Positions 38,461-51,649 are shown, numbered from the stretch's first letter. The stretch is DNA of 64,000 bases from Ailanthus altissimus (GCA_946807835.1 OX327684.1:19120501-19184500); one strand, 5' to 3'. The notes: generated from the sequence alone by a model not told the origin. Numbers and translations: made by a program.

Positions 38461-39789
38461 TTAGATTTTGTTGAACATTATAAGGGCTTAATAATAGTCA
38501 ACCATAGTATTTATAAGAAGCACAACTTTTAGTATTGTTGGGGCTGTGTAACTTACTTAGTTGCTACTACTTGCCTACATGAAGTGATTATGATAAGATA
38601 GTTGGTTCTGAATAGGGGCTTGTTCATCTTCTTAGTACACATAAGCTTTAGGATCCACTGTTACACTTAAAGGACGTAACAATCTTCTATTAATCCCCTT
38701 AAAGAATATAACTCATTATCATTTCCAATATTAATTGGTCTCAACTTAAATCTTATTGCATAAATAAAATTTTATATAATCACATAATACCTCATATTAT
38801 CAACTCTAATTGTACGACACAGCATTTAAAAGATCTTCATAATTTACATCCTTCGAAACTAAAATACCAATGTTCTTATACCTAACATATCTCTCATCAC
38901 CATTAGTAGAGCTCTCCTATCTATCCCTAAAACATGTAATGAATAACTCATATTTCATGTCATTTATAACAAAAAAATATTTAAAAACTTATAAATTAGA
39001 AAAAAAAATGGAAAAACTATAGAAAAAGGCATAAATTTAGTGCACCAGTTGTGCGACATTTGTAGGCGTAAAGGGAGGTGCAAAGACCTCTCATAGGGAA
39101 AGACTGTGCAAAATATTTCATGCATGGCTTTCTCATGTGCAAGATTGCCTGAATGAATTATTTTGCATGGACAATCTCACGTGCGAAAAAACCTTGCACT
39201 ATGAATTCGAACTAGTACCCAAATTTTTTAAAACATTTAGATTTTCCAAATTTTCACTCTCATTCATTCTATTTCTCTCCAAAACTTCACTACATTACAT
39301 TAAGATTATATTTTCATGGTCATATATTTATAAAATAAACATAACTTTAAAAAAACTACATTAGTAACTCAACTTATATATACAAAATAAACATATTATA
39401 AGATAATAGAAATATCTTACTTTGTTTTTTATAATTTAGAACTTGAAATTTGATTATTCTAAATTTTAGAGTATATTTCTTCAAATTGACTTACAAAAAG
39501 CCGACCAATTTTGTGCTTTTGCTTTCAAATATTTTATTTATCATTATATTTTATCAATATGGACAATTATGTCCATTTTTTTATTGTTTTGGCTAATAAA
39601 GATTTTTCTATTACTCTGTGGCTAAAAAGAATATTGCATAAAAATTTAGGCCATTTTTGAAAATTTTCCAAATTTTTTGCCCTTTAAAAGGCCTGAATTC
39701 AAGATTCTTACGTGGGATCTTCATTTTTTACGTGGGTTCTTAAGGATCGAGATTGTATATACATGGAAATTGAGGTTGTTTGCTTTTGG
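38461..39789. other. MULE 5' non-coding region
   Basis: Between the transposase start and the right TIR. The part 38980-39670 resembles 42740-43340 (shared AAAAAGAATATTG-TAAAA and AAAATTTTCCAAA words). No other gene. Confidence 0.45.
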
Positions 39790-40496
39790 TTTCATGAAAT
39801 TCTTGTTTTGTGTATGAAGTTCCCAGGTTTTGAAACTTTATAAAGTTACTTTATGCCTTCGAGCTTTCTTGAATTCATGAGAACAATATCGTCTTTCTCC
39901 TTGCCTTCTCACTCTTTTGGGATTTTCAAGAACAATATTGTGCTCTTATTAAAGAAAACAGTCCAACTCTCAATTTAGTGTTTGATTAAAAATAGGGGTG
40001 CTAGTGTGTGGAGAGTATTTTTAAGGTGAGCAAGAGACAATTGGATGCTTAGGGATGCTCTCAGAGAATGATCTTGGGAATTGAGTGTAATTGAATCTAA
40101 CTAAATATCTAATGGCCTAAAAACAACATGCTTATATAATGATAAAACCAGATTTAAAATATTGATTTTTGCATCAATAGGAAGTAAAGATAAATTAGAA
40201 CTTATAACAAAGCTTAAAATCAGAAATAATAATCAAGAAAGGAGTTGAAATCATCATTTAAGTATGTTTCCTCATTATTATGTATTTTCTTACCAATTTG
40301 AGACTCATAATTTATTGAACCAAGTTTTTACCTATCCTGGGATGAAAAATCTGGATCCTAGGCTTTTTAACGCCATTGGGCCATTTGTGATAACGTGTTA
40401 AGTTTGATTTTATTATAACATGAGCCAACATCCTAAAAAAAGCCTACTATTATCTTTAAGCGGTGCTGACTGATTGGGTTGTATTAATAATAGGCC
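39790..40496 (-). repeat. Right terminal inverted repeat of the MULE
   Basis: Inverted partner of 32825-33530. It ends GGTTGTATTAATAATAGGCC. Short open frames within it are shadows. Confidence 0.85.
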
Positions 40497-40959
40497 TAAC
40501 ACATGGCCCCCTATAAGTGAAGGAGTGTGTAATTTACATAAAAAGTGTGCAAGACACACTTCTTCACTATCCAACCAGTGAGCGATACTTGTCCAATCAA
40601 AGAATCCCGCTTTTTTTAAATGATCTCTATTCCAAATCAAAAATGTCCAATCACGGTGACATTTTCATTCTTTTAGACAGATGCATAACCCTAAATAGGA
40701 GGCAATTACTTATTTTTTATTGTAAAATCAGAGTTAGTCCTATTTTCCCCTCTCATTCCAGATTTCAAAATCTTTTTTCTCTAAACCCTTTCCCTACATT
40801 GATTCTCACTCTTCTTAAAAACCCAATAATCTAAGGAAGCCCTTTTTTTAAAGTAACTTTTTAAAAAAATAGTTCAAAGCGTGAATACCTTTCCTATTAA
40901 CAAATTAAAAACCACCTACCAGATACCCAAAAAGGTAAAGTTGAGGGTTCTTCCTCAGA

Positions 40960-42600
40960 ATGGTCCTTACATGGAATATAAAACTATGAACCCCTATTTA
41001 CGGAGCACTTTAAGTGCTTTATGTTCCCAATCTCTCCCATTATCTTAGAGTTCCTATATGTAACAGGTCTGCTCAACTTCAAATTCACCCAAATGTGTTC
41101 TATCTACTTCAGGATGTGGCTATCCTGAACTATATGATGAACCCCCTTACTATTTAACCCTTTATGATGTCTTTTTCACCTACAACTTGATCTGCTCTAA
41201 AGCAAATTACTTTTGGCTGCCCAAAGTATAAAGAAAAATTTTCAAGGATTTTGAAGGAAAGAGGGCTAACTTTGAAGATAATGTTGTGATTATTAGTGGT
41301 GATTGAAAACAACCATGGCTTCCATTTGAAGTAAACCCCTCATTTGGTGTTTATAATTGGAAAACCACTATAACATTTCTCTCTATTCAGGGGAAAGGAG
41401 AGATTCCTTTAGAAATTTTTCTAAAAGAAGCTGATCAACCAGAAGCACATCTATACTCTAAAAATGCTACCAAAATATACGAGGTTTGAGAAAGTATGCC
41501 ACATATTATACAATCTCATGGTGGTGAAGAGATTATAGATCCTAACTCCTCATAAATTAACCATTAAGGTAGGAAACCCTCATTTTGATTTTGTGGGTTT
41601 TTGCCATCGGGTTCTAAATTGAGAATTCCTATCTATGGAAAACCTGTTCCCAAATGAAGATCCTCCATTTGATGAAGATATTGTCACCCCTTTACTTATA
41701 AGGGGTTATTCTTATATAGTAGTAAGTTTTGGAAACAACTACTTTATATTTTTAATTTTTGGTTCCTATAAATAACTCAACTCATTTCTCTTTTTTATTT
41801 ATATTGGTGCTTTCTTGGAAGTAATTTAGGTCTCCAATGAGAGAAATATTCTTGACTTTATCTAGTTGGTTTTTTCTTAGGACTTATAAATCTATCGTGT
41901 TGAGGAAGAAGCTGGTTAAGGGCTTGAAAGTGTCTTGAAAGCAATTCTAGTCATTCTTATGGCTCTAGGAAGTTTGTGGACCCTTCATCATGTATGTTTC
42001 ATTCATACATGGGAATGTCTACCTCTATTCCTATAAGCGTTTTTGCTCCTCATGGATATCATCCCGAGAAGAGAAAGGTAATCATTATGGAGATTTTTTT
42101 TCTTCCTTTTTGTACTTTTTCTTTATTCTTTGATATCCTGACTATCTTTGTTTTATATTACTTTAATCTTTTATAAAGGAACTTTATGTATTGTTGGGGT
42201 TCTTCTTGCCAAGAAAGTTATAGACCAAAAAAAAGGGTTCAGTAATTTACCAAAAAGTATTGGAGCTTCTCATACTAAGAGTCTAGGGTGGAGCCTCCTA
42301 AGGCCAATGCAGGAAGAGAATAGGCTCCTTAGGCATTTCTAAAAACTATGTCAAAGGTTCCTAAGGTGACATCAGAGGTTTTACAAGAGGAACTTGAGGC
42401 TTTTGCGGTAGCGCTTAAAACTAAGGTGGAACCTAGGGTGGTTCCTTCAGAATCAGTGACTGATATGGAACTTGGGGAAGTTCCTTTGCCTAAAGATTTT
42501 CCTTTTGGGCTTGCTCCAAAACCATTTGTGCATCTAGGTAAAGAATGCTTTTTTTTTTGCTTGTATTATAGAAATTTGTTGTTTTCTTTTTTATGAACTT
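40960..42600 (+). pseudogene. Decayed gypsy-type putative transposase / plant mobile-domain protein
   Basis: Plus translation from about 40994 gives LFTEHFKCFMFPISPIILEF, then VTGLLNFKFTQMCSIYFR and MWLS before a stop. After a frame change come DEPPYYLTLYDVFFTYN, KANYFWLPKV, stop, RANFEDNVVIISGD, stop, KQPWLPFEVNP. This order (PxSPxxxEFL, QLxPNxW-like, then FF, FWLP and a W-containing segment) is that of the 'putative gypsy-type transposase' domain frequent in plant retroelement ORFs. Downstream 42348-42596 is a short open stretch of acidic and basic residues that may be its linker. At least three stops make it non-functional. Confidence 0.55.
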
Positions 42601-43340
42601 CTTTATTAAATTTTTTAATTAATCAATTTATAACTTTATAAATTATTTGATCAAATTAATATTACATATTAATTAATTATTTATTTATTAACATTTATTT
42701 CTAAATTAAATGAATTAAATAAAATAATAATTTTTTCATGTGCCATATGCCGTGCATGTGGCGTGGGACATGAAGGGGTGCCCCTTGCACCGTGTGTCGT
42801 GTTAGATGGCGCAAGAGGTGTGAAACATTTTGTGCAGACAATGATCATGACATCGCATTGACCGTCAATTGAATTTGCACAAAAAAAAATAATTTATTTT
42901 TTTGGTTGATTTTGGTCAAATTATTTTCGTTTACACATTTTCAATAATTTTTTACTCAATCTATCTATATTTCACCTATTTCACAAACAATCTAATCATT
43001 TTCACTAATCTTCAACACAAACTAACAATTTTATCTTAAATTTAAAAAATGACCGATAATTACTAATTATCAATCATTTTTTAAATTTAAAGTCAAACAT
43101 AAATGTAAGAGACATCGATCTACATAATGTCAATTTGAGAGTATTTTTTAGAGAGAGTGTTGTGCTAGGTTCGAATGAGTTGAGAGTGTTTTTGAGAGAG
43201 GAAAAATAAAATTAGGGTAAATTTGTCCAATTTTAAACTTTTTGACTACAAAAAAATTAAGTTTTAAGTTTGTAGTTAAAAAAGAATATTGTGTAAAAGT
43301 TTTGGACTATTTTTTAAAATTTTCCAAAAAAAATTGCTTT
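42601..43340. repeat. MULE-like non-coding fragment
   Basis: Its 3' part (43190-43340) matches 39540-39670 of the large MULE in order and orientation. It also has a GC-richer patch (42740-42860, words GTGCCATATGCCGTGC, TGGCGTGGGAC) comparable to 39040-39190. It lies outside the MULE termini, so a second, truncated copy is likely. Confidence 0.4.
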
Positions 43341-43750
43341 GACAACATAAATTCTCGGTAAACACACTCAGCAATATAATGTCTTAGCTAGTTTTCAATT
43401 CTCTCAGAAAAATAACCTTAAGTCAAAAGGCGATGTTTCATCAAATTTCCTTATAAAGAAACGTTGAAAAAACAGTAACTACGGCACTGAGAACTCGCCG
43501 GGTTTTATGGATGAACCATCGGTATCATAAAGGTCACTGTTGTAAGCTGTATGGATCGAGTACACGTACTATATAACCAAACAGGGTTAGGGTTTTGGTG
43601 TTATTTTTTTTTTTTTGTTTTAGGTTTTAGGGTTGGTCGTTGAGTGTTTAATAGCTAGTGGTAGAGTAAACACTTACATACAAAATTAACAACCAAGGAC
43701 CCGTAAATAGTGCCAATGATGTGATATATTGTCAGATCAGGCAAAGTAAA

Positions 43751-43783
<33 letters not shown>

Positions 43784-44685
43784 CATTATTATTTTGTACA
43801 TGGTGTATAATTTATTCCATTCATCAATTTGGTCCAATGGAGTTGTTGGAGTTTTGCAGAGAAAAGTAGAAGGTAAAAGAAGCGATTGGAAATCTGGAAG
43901 TAAAAGAGGCAACGGAATTTAAGCTGTAGGTAATGATACAGGTGATACATGTTGTGATCTGAAATGTCTATGGCTCGTGGCTCTGGCCTGACCCTTACTG
44001 TCAGTTCTTTCAATTCAGCCCTTTATGAACCTAGAGTCGAATTCCTCTCCCTTTGATACATTTATGTCTGTACTCTCAGTTAATTAATTGTATTCCCTGT
44101 ACAAAATCCAGGTAAAAGTATTGCTCGGTTTCTTCCAATTTCAGCAAAAAATTTCCACATTAATACTGATACATGCACTGGTTGCCATACCTTCTGTACG
44201 TGACTTGTATCTCCATTGATTATGAATTACAAAATTATACTACTATTGAACTCTTGCTACTTCTTTTATATAATTACTGATGTATATGTGGAGATTATAC
44301 GTCATTGTATAAATTTGAGTCTTTGTATAAATTTGAGTGAGTTAATAACGTGCAAATTTAATGATCCCCATTAATTATTCATTAATCCATCTTAATTTGC
44401 TGTCACTACTCACTAATGAACTAAAATCATCCAGAAAAAAAAAACAATTGAAAAGAACGAGGAATATGGAGATAAAACCAAGATAGAGAGAGAATTTTGA
44501 AAGTTCTTTCATTCTATATTTTCAGATTTCCAAATGTGCACAAGAGGCCTTATATAATTAATTGCCTGTTCTTCGATTAGATAATTAGAGGGATGATAGA
44601 AAATAATTCAAAACACAAAAGATTGACTTGTCCTCTAAGTGCAAGCAGCGAGTTCGTTAATAAAGCCTTCACTGTTAAAGTTCTT
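43341..44685. other. Intergenic; ATT microsatellite and ZFP 3' flank
   Basis: An (ATT)n run of about eleven units at 43751-43783 stands out. No gene is seen. Confidence 0.6.
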
Positions 44686-45534
44686 CTACTTCACCTGTGG
44701 CGGATCACCAAGCCTGAGTTCAAGATCCAAACCCTCCTTTTGCAGACGATATTTATCATTTAATAGCCAGAAAGGCAGCGTTGAAACAGCGACAGTCTTT
44801 TTTCTTTTGCAGGTGATTATTGCCTCATCACAGCACGACCCAGTTGCTTGATCTCGGCAAAAGACTGAATTCAATCCCACAGACAAATTGGTTTCAACAT
44901 AATCAGCTTCATGATCTATGCATGTAGGATCATCTTCCCTTGAACCCTTTTCTTGTTGATGATAATCAGGTTTTGAATCTGAGATATTCAGAATTTTTTT
45001 CTCCACAGAAGGAGAACCCTTATGCTTTTCTTGAGCAAAGGAAGAAGAAAAATAAGGAGAAGCTAGAGTGTTTTCACTTAGATTTTCTTGAGTGGATAAA
45101 GCTGAAACCCTATAAGATGAAATAGTAGTCGATGCCCTAGGGCAAGAATTATGGTCAATATTACAATTTAAGGCGCAAATCTCAGATGGGCATTTAGGCT
45201 CTGATAATTTAAGAGAATTTTGGTTGTGATTTTGATGATGAGGGACTTCATTGTGGGGGAGACTAAGAGATTGTTTAAGCCTAGCTCTATCCCTTCGATG
45301 GACATTCATGTGACCACCTAGGGCTTGAGCTGACCTAAATTCTCTTTTGCAAAAACTACAAGTATAAGATCTCGGAGGCCAAACACATCCACCAAGAGAC
45401 CCAGCTGCATCTTCTGCAAAAGCTTTTTCTTCCCATGAATGATCACTAAAAGAGTTTATCGAATCGTGTGAAATATGAGACCTCAAAATCTCCCTCTGCT
45501 TCTTCATCCACATCCAATACTGAGCTTGCTCCAT
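44686..45534 (-). CDS. ZFP10: SUPERMAN/ZFP10-type C2H2 zinc-finger repressor
   Basis: Single uninterrupted exon, 282 residues, start at 45534. One C2H2 finger of the plant EPF/SUPERMAN kind: C59-x2-C62 ... QALGGH (70-75) ... H79, inside [15 protein letters not shown] and followed by a basic RRDRARLK (80-87). The N-terminus [10 protein letters not shown] and the [18 protein letters not shown] segment (32-49) are typical of the ZFP10/ZFP11 branch rather than SUPERMAN itself. A C-terminal EAR motif LDLELRL (269-275) would recruit TOPLESS-type co-repressors. The middle is Ser/Asn-rich without a domain. Such proteins are nuclear repressors in organ growth and boundaries. ZFP10 is the closest family name I recognise; orthology was not tested. 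Confidence 0.93.
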   Translation of the reverse strand: MEQAQYWMWMKKQREILRSHISHDSINSFSDHSWEEKAFAEDAAGSLGGCVWPPRSYTCSFCKREFRSAQALGGHMNVHRRDRARLKQSLSLPHNEVPHHQNHNQNSLKLSEPKCPSEICALNCNIDHNSCPRASTTISSYRVSALSTQENLSENTLASPYFSSSFAQEKHKGSPSVEKKILNISDSKPDYHQQEKGSREDDPTCIDHEADYVETNLSVGLNSVFCRDQATGSCCDEAIITCKRKKTVAVSTLPFWLLNDKYRLQKEGLDLELRLGDPPQVK

Positions 45535-45960
45535 TGTGCTAGCTAGCTTTAGCAGATCAAATAAGCAATCAAAAACAAGATTAATAAAGAGAGATATGAT
45601 GATTAATTTGAGAAACTATAGAAAAGGAAGAAGGTTAATATAGAAATAGTTGAGAGTAATGAAGCAGCAGCAGCAGCAGCTCTATATTCGTGATATTGAA
45701 AGCTACTGGAGAATCCATGAGGAAGATAAAAGTGCTGAGCTGAAAAGTCTACTCACAAGCTTTTTGGTATAATGAACAGTTTGCTTTCTCTCCTTTGGCT
45801 CTTTCACTGTTTTGTAGCAGCTGGGGTTTGATGAACATTCATTGTTAATGGGTATGATTTTGGCAATTTCTAGAGACAGACACCCAGGCCCCATTAAAGC
45901 AACTCTCGTACGTATGATTTCCACATACATGAAACAACTAACGGTCATTGATTCATTTAT
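45535..45960 (-). promoter_or_regulatory. ZFP upstream region with CTG/CAG repeat
   Basis: A short (CAG)n run, five to six units, lies at 45664-45680 (CTG on the transcribed strand), 130 bases before the start codon and probably in the 5' untranslated region. No TATA box could be chosen with confidence. Confidence 0.4.
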
Positions 45961-48417
45961 GAAAATTTTAAATTATTACGTACATGCTGATTGTGATCAA
46001 ATTGCTATAATTTATTATTAATACATGATGTAATATGTGGAAGAGGAGACCCATTAATGAAGACTATTATTGGATAAGACAAGCAGGTTCTGAAGATTAT
46101 TGATGAAACGAATTTGTTTTATTAAAAAAAATGGATAACAATGATGCTGCTAATTGTTTTCTCTTCTATCTTCCATTTGCTTCAACTAATGCTTTCTCGA
46201 TTCTTAAGTTCCCGTCGGCATTCCATTTAATAATGGTTAAACATGTTAATCGTAACTTAATCCCTTGATTTGATCACTTCTAAAGTATTTTCGTTTTGTG
46301 TGTCTAGTGATTAGTGAATGTGCTAAGAATCTTTAGGCTTTTTCTTTAGTATCACGACAAGATAAAAAGTTAAATAAAGCATTTTTTTTCTATATGAACT
46401 AAATTTTAGGCGTTTACCTCTCGAATTAGAATCGTCTCTCTCAGCTGTGTATTTGTTTTTTTTTTTAAAAATAATTAAATTCATTGTAAGTAAAGTAATA
46501 AAAATACAACTTTGAGGGCCTTTGATCAAACGATCAAAGAATTGCAATAACTAAATATAGTTTTTTGCCCTGTCGAATTGTTTAACCTCTTCCAACTTGT
46601 GAGAGTAATCTTAAAGGGGAGTAAATTTTTTCGAAAAAGGAAAAAACAATCCTAATAACAAAAACAAAAACAAAAAAAAAAAGGAGAATTACACACACTA
46701 CCCTGTGTATTCTATTACTTCTTTATATATTACTATTTATTAACTATCGGTCACAGCCTTATATTTGCTGAGATTAAATCTCAAGAGACTAATAAATCTT
46801 GGTTATTCTTGGTGCATTACAAATTTGCACCTGTCTATTAATTTTTTTATATGTACTTTTCAATCAATTATTTTAAAAAATACACGGTAAAAATTCAATA
46901 AAAAAGTATCAATGTACTGAGAGCATCCAAAATCCTCTTTGAAATTAAAAGAGAAATACGATTATTTACTATCCTTTTCTCCCTCCTTCTATCATTATTC
47001 TAAAGTTAAATTTTAACCATAAACAATTCATTTTCCACTTTTTTCTTCTTCTTCTTCTTCCTTTTTTCCCCCACTCAGTAATATGATTTAATTTTCACTC
47101 ATTATGTTTAGGAGATGAATCCATGATACGTAAGTTTAATATTGTCTCCATTTATCTTTTATCACTGAACCACCGATTTTGAAATTAATGTGCAAAGATT
47201 AAGTTATGTTTAGGAGATTGAATTGGCCACTCAACTCCTTCAAACTTTGGGTCTAATTATGAAAAATATAAACCCCAATGATTTGGTTGTTTCGAAATAT
47301 GAACAATTTTCAGTTAATATGTAACTTCAAGGGGCCATATTTATAATATTTCTTTTAATGCAGTGAATATGTATGTTAAATTATCGATGACACAATTATG
47401 TAGATGTATAAAATAATTTCTGACAAGTATATATAAAAATTAAAACATGAATTAAAGATTGCTTTATTTTTGAGTTCACTATTATTGACTGTACATATAC
47501 GCATATGCAGCTGCTTCCAAAAGAACTTCCAACGGAACTATTCAAATATAATTACAAGCAGTATGCTAAATTAACTGGTATTCCAAGTGGCAGCAACACA
47601 TTAGAGCATATATTTTACCCTAAATTAATTAACTGTATCAAACCATCTGGGTAACTCGACTATTGGGTGTCTATAAGCTATGATAATTAAAATTTACTTA
47701 AAAAAGTAGGGAAATATACACAAATAGTCCCCTAAAAAAAGTAATAATTTTTTATAATAAAAAATTAATTAACGAAATTGTCATTATTAATAATATAATT
47801 AAAAATTTTGTTGTTTCATAATATATTTTACATTTTTTTTAGTGTGTAGTTTGTAAAAATATAAGTATAAAAATATAGTCATAATATACTGCGATGAAAT
47901 AGAGATGAAATAAAGTGCGTCAACGAAAAAATTGTGATAAATTGAAGGAAATAAAAAAATTGGGGATGAAGAAGAAACAAAACACAAAATTTTTAACGCC
48001 CAGTATGCGAGGTGCGAGAATGGACCATGTGGCTTGGTTCACGACTCCTTCCCACAGTTTGAGACGTGTAATGAGAGGCAAACAATCTGGTCTTTATAGT
48101 TCTCAATCATTTTCTCCAATGAATTTTGTTAGATTTTACTCATTTTTTACTGCTTTTAACTAAATATGCTTATTTTCAATTATTTCTAACAAAAATACTA
48201 AAAATAGAAACACTAAAAAATTTAATAATTTTCATCTATTTTTTAAATTTTCACTTTTTAACTGGTCTTTTTAGCTTCCAATCTTCAAAATGTTAGTGTC
48301 TAAACACTCGATCTACTTATTTTTAAGCTTGAATGAGTATTAAAATATATGTATTTTTGAGTGAGTTTTGGAAGAAAATGGTTGAAGAGGGGCAAAATAT
48401 GTAGAGATTTAAAGAGA
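45961..48417. other. AT-rich intergenic DNA; no gene supported
   Basis: It contains a CTT/TTC-rich stretch (47040-47070). A moderately GC-rich patch at 47995-48095 lies within a short open frame (47915-48163) of no recognisable family. Nothing else stands out. Confidence 0.45.
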
Positions 48418-49179
48418 AGAAAAAATATTGGATTGCTAGTTATATTCTTATTGATGAATGCTTGAGTATTTATAGAGTTTACAATAAATCAAAATAGAAA
48501 AAAAAAAAGTAAACCTAATAGGAATAAACTAAACCAACAAAAATAAACAAAAGTAAGAAAAAGATAAATCTAAAAAGAAAAATAGACTTAATACGTTGAA
48601 AAGTTAAAAAGGGTAATTCCTAAAACAAATAAATTTAAATTAAACTAAATTTTTTAATTTTTTTTATCATACTCCCGCAAGATGGAGTTTTGGGAGGAGA
48701 GTCCAATCTATCCATCAAGAGAAAAACAATTGGAGGGAAAAGTTCAATTTTATTCTTTAAGATGAGAAATTGAGTGTGCGAAAGAGATTTGATGAGGGCT
48801 CCACGGCGGCTAGAGTGGACAATGATGCAAAGAAGGAAGTTGTGATAGCATCTATGCTAATTGTGATAGAGATTACTGAGAAAAGTACTTGTTGGTGGAC
48901 ATGATCAAACATTTGTTGTTGTTGTTTTGACCCAATAAATAATAAATTGTAAATAAATAAATAAATTTTTTGTATCTTTGGTGATTCTCCTTCATTGAAT
49001 ATAACCCGGAAGTGATAATTATACAATAACCCAAAAGAAATTATCAAATAGTAACCCAAAAGAATTTGAAGATAAGAAAGTAAGTCAAATACTAGTTTAA
49101 GTTATTGAATTTGAAAGATTTTGAAACTAAAAAAGAAGAGGGAAGTAATATAAATGAATTTTTTTATAAAAAAAAGATT

Positions 49180-49390
49180 GAAGGAGAACCCTTAAAATAA
49201 AATAAAAAAATAAAAGTTTTGTTTGAAAATGGAAAAGGTTAACCCTTAAAATAAAACAGAAAAATAAAATCCTATCTAAAAGTGAAATGGGGTTAATCCT
49301 TAAATAAAGTAAAAAAGTAAAAGATTTATTTAAAAATAAAAGTGAGTTAACCTTTAAAATAAAACAAAAATTAAAAAAAACTCGTTTGCA
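49180..49390 (+). repeat. ~54-bp A-rich tandem array
   Basis: About four units, each beginning GTTAACCCTTAAAATAAAA or a close variant, followed by an A-rich run and a T/A segment. Confidence 0.7.
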
Positions 49391-49589
49391 AAAAAAAATG
49401 GAGAGAGAGAGTTTATAAGAGTTTAATCCTATAATAGAATAGAAGAAAAGTGAGATAGTTTATAAGAATTTAATCTTAAAACATAATAAAAGTAACTTAT
49501 AAAAATAGAAAAAGAAGAGTTTTTTTTTCTATTAAAGAATGAGAATAATGACCAACCAAGACAAAAAGACTATTTATTTACTCTTATGA

Positions 49590-49752
49590 TACTATTCATA
49601 GGTACTGTATGGATAATGTTCACACAATATTTATGGGGTACGATTTGCTATGGCTACTGATTATGGGATACTGTTTATATCAATTGTTGCGATACTATTT
49701 ATGACACTGTTTACACACATTATTGACACTGTTTACATGCACTGTTTATGCA
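49590..49752 (+). repeat. Short degenerate repeats of ACTGTTTA type
   Basis: ACTGTTTATAT, ACTATTTATGAC, ACTGTTTACACAC, ACTGTTTACATGC and ACTGTTTATGC follow each other at 15-30 base steps. Similar ACAGT/AATAGTG words occur in the Athila-like LTRs (10790-10870). Confidence 0.55.
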
Positions 49753-50200
49753 AAGAAAAAATATATTGATGGAAAGGAATTGAATATGGTGTTAAAATAT
49801 TGTCTAATACTTAAAATTTAAAAAAAAAAAAAAATTGATCATGAACTTATTTGGTTGCTACGCAATAACTCTTACTTGACCACACATAACAGCTTTGCTT
49901 AGCCGTTACACAGTAGTTTGGTGGAGGCAAAAAATTATTCCAAAAGAAGTTTTGATACTATATACAGATTTAGAGAAAATGAAAAATATTGCATTGTTAC
50001 TTGTATTCTCATTAATGAATATTTTAATATTTATAGAATTTAAAATAAACTAAAATAAAAAAAAGGTAAATCTAAAAGAAAAATAAATATAATAGGAATA
50101 AATTAAAAAAAAGATAAACCTAAAAATAGAAATAGACTTAATAAGTTAAAAAAGATAATTTTTAAAATAAATAAATTTAAATTAAATTAAATTTAAAATA

Positions 50201-51649
50201 ATTTGAATTTAAACTTTGTGACAATTAAAAATTATATTTTAATTTTGTAACTATAAAATATATGAGTTTAAAATAAAGGTTATTTGTGTACATTTTCCCA
50301 AAAAAGTATATATATGAACCTTCTCTTGTAATCGAAGAAATCATCAAACTTTTGTATTCACATATTCAATCATAGATCAGAAAAATTCGAGACATTTTGT
50401 TTTTCTTCCCATCAGCTTTATATTATATATATGTCGCAACATAATTAGTACTAACAATAATTGTCCTATATTTATAATGATTCTTCTTGAATTAGTTTCA
50501 TTGTAGAATATTGACGTTTGGGTCTAAAGAACATGATATTATTTTTAAATATGAAAGAAATTTACTCTCAAATAAAAAAGAAAAAGAAATGTTTAAATTT
50601 TGAATCTCATGGAACAAATCACAAGATGTATCATTAAAATAATATTATAAATATAAATTATTTATACAAACTCACTCGTTCATATAAAAAAATTGACGTG
50701 TTATAATATTTTTAGGTAAGTAAATAATATTATATTATCTTTTTTTATATATTTAACTCATTTTATAATGTCAAATTATATCAGTTTGTAGAGATAAATA
50801 AATGGGTATAAATAATTTATATGCATAATACTATTCGTAGCAAAATAAATTTTTAATAGCTCTAACCCTAAGTCATTAGTGACATAAGCTCTTTTACAAT
50901 AGGCAATTACTATTATATCAGCTTGTTGCCTGGCCGAAGAGATGAAGTACATCTAGAAGCAACTTGTTGGGGGAGGCTTCCTTCTCATAATAATAATAAT
51001 AATAATAATAATAATGGGTAGGCAGAGAGCCCGATACCAAAACATTAATGTGATTTCTTTATGTTAGTTCTAGGTCAAGAATTGCATAATTCCACAAGCT
51101 TAAAATAATAAGACGTCTTAAGATATACTTTAATTTTCAACATAAATGACTCCTTCAAGACTTAATTCTCCTTTTAAAAATAATAATTAGATTGTCTTCA
51201 CATTGAAGATTCTATCTCAAATGTCTTCATACTCCAACTTGTAGTAGAAAAAATTTGAATAACAACAACGCAAGGTTTATGACTTGATTGCAAACCAACA
51301 AAATTAAATGTCTCATTTAGTAACTTGCAATTAATGGAGGAGCCTATGGAATTAATTAAAGTAATTTTGCCGCCTGAGAGATTGAACTCGATTCTTAAAG
51401 GGCCTTAATAACAAGTGGACCAGAAACAGCTTAGGCCTCGGCCTACATATAGACAAAACCCTTAGTTTGTAGAATCTAGGCCCATGAGTGTGGCCCATTA
51501 GTTCAAGGCTAGCCCAATATGAGGTAAAGCCAAATAATAGAAAAAAAATAATAAGTCGTTTCTTCAAAACTATGAGATATTAATATGTGAAATACAAGTC
51601 CGTGCATAAATGTAGTCCTTTCATTTTGTCAAACCTCAAAAAGTTTTAC
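50201..51649. other. Intergenic; AAT microsatellite; nothing else recognised
   Basis: An (AAT)n run of about nine units lies at 50987-51014. 51352-51567 is less AT-rich, with a minus-strand open frame of no recognisable family. Confidence 0.45.

Larger units (their letters stand above)
32825..40496 (-). mobile_element. Decayed Mutator-like element (MULE), 7.7 kb
   Basis: Long inverted repeats bound the element: 32825-33530 and, inverted, 39790-40496. Outer ends are GGGTCTATTATTAA on the left and TTAATAATAGGCC on the right. Inside, on minus, are remnants of a MULE transposase (36680-38460) and a Ulp1/C48-like segment (36200-36640). The left interior has a tandem array and a strong hairpin. 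A 9-11-bp target duplication expected for MULEs was not found, so the exact ends are uncertain by some bases. Confidence 0.78.
48418..50200. mobile_element. Small non-coding element with ~240-bp LTR-like direct repeats
   Basis: 48418-48660 and 49965-50200 are direct repeats: AAAATATTGGATTG against AAAATATTGCATTG, AGTATTTATAGAGTTTA against ATATTTATAGAATTTA, and shared TTAAAAAAG and AAATAAATTTAAATTAAA. Immediately inside the first lies CATACTCCCGCAAGATGGAG (48667-48686), a phrase seen just inside some plant Copia LTRs. No coding region lies between. A TRIM- or small LARD-like remnant is the best reading; ends and target duplication were not resolved. Confidence 0.5.

Noticed and set aside
32816..40505. 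9-bp target duplication of the MULE
   Set aside because: TAGACTGTC on the left and TAACACATG on the right do not match.
47915..48163. 82-residue frame with a GC-richer core
   Set aside because: No family features or neighbouring exons; could be a repeat fragment.
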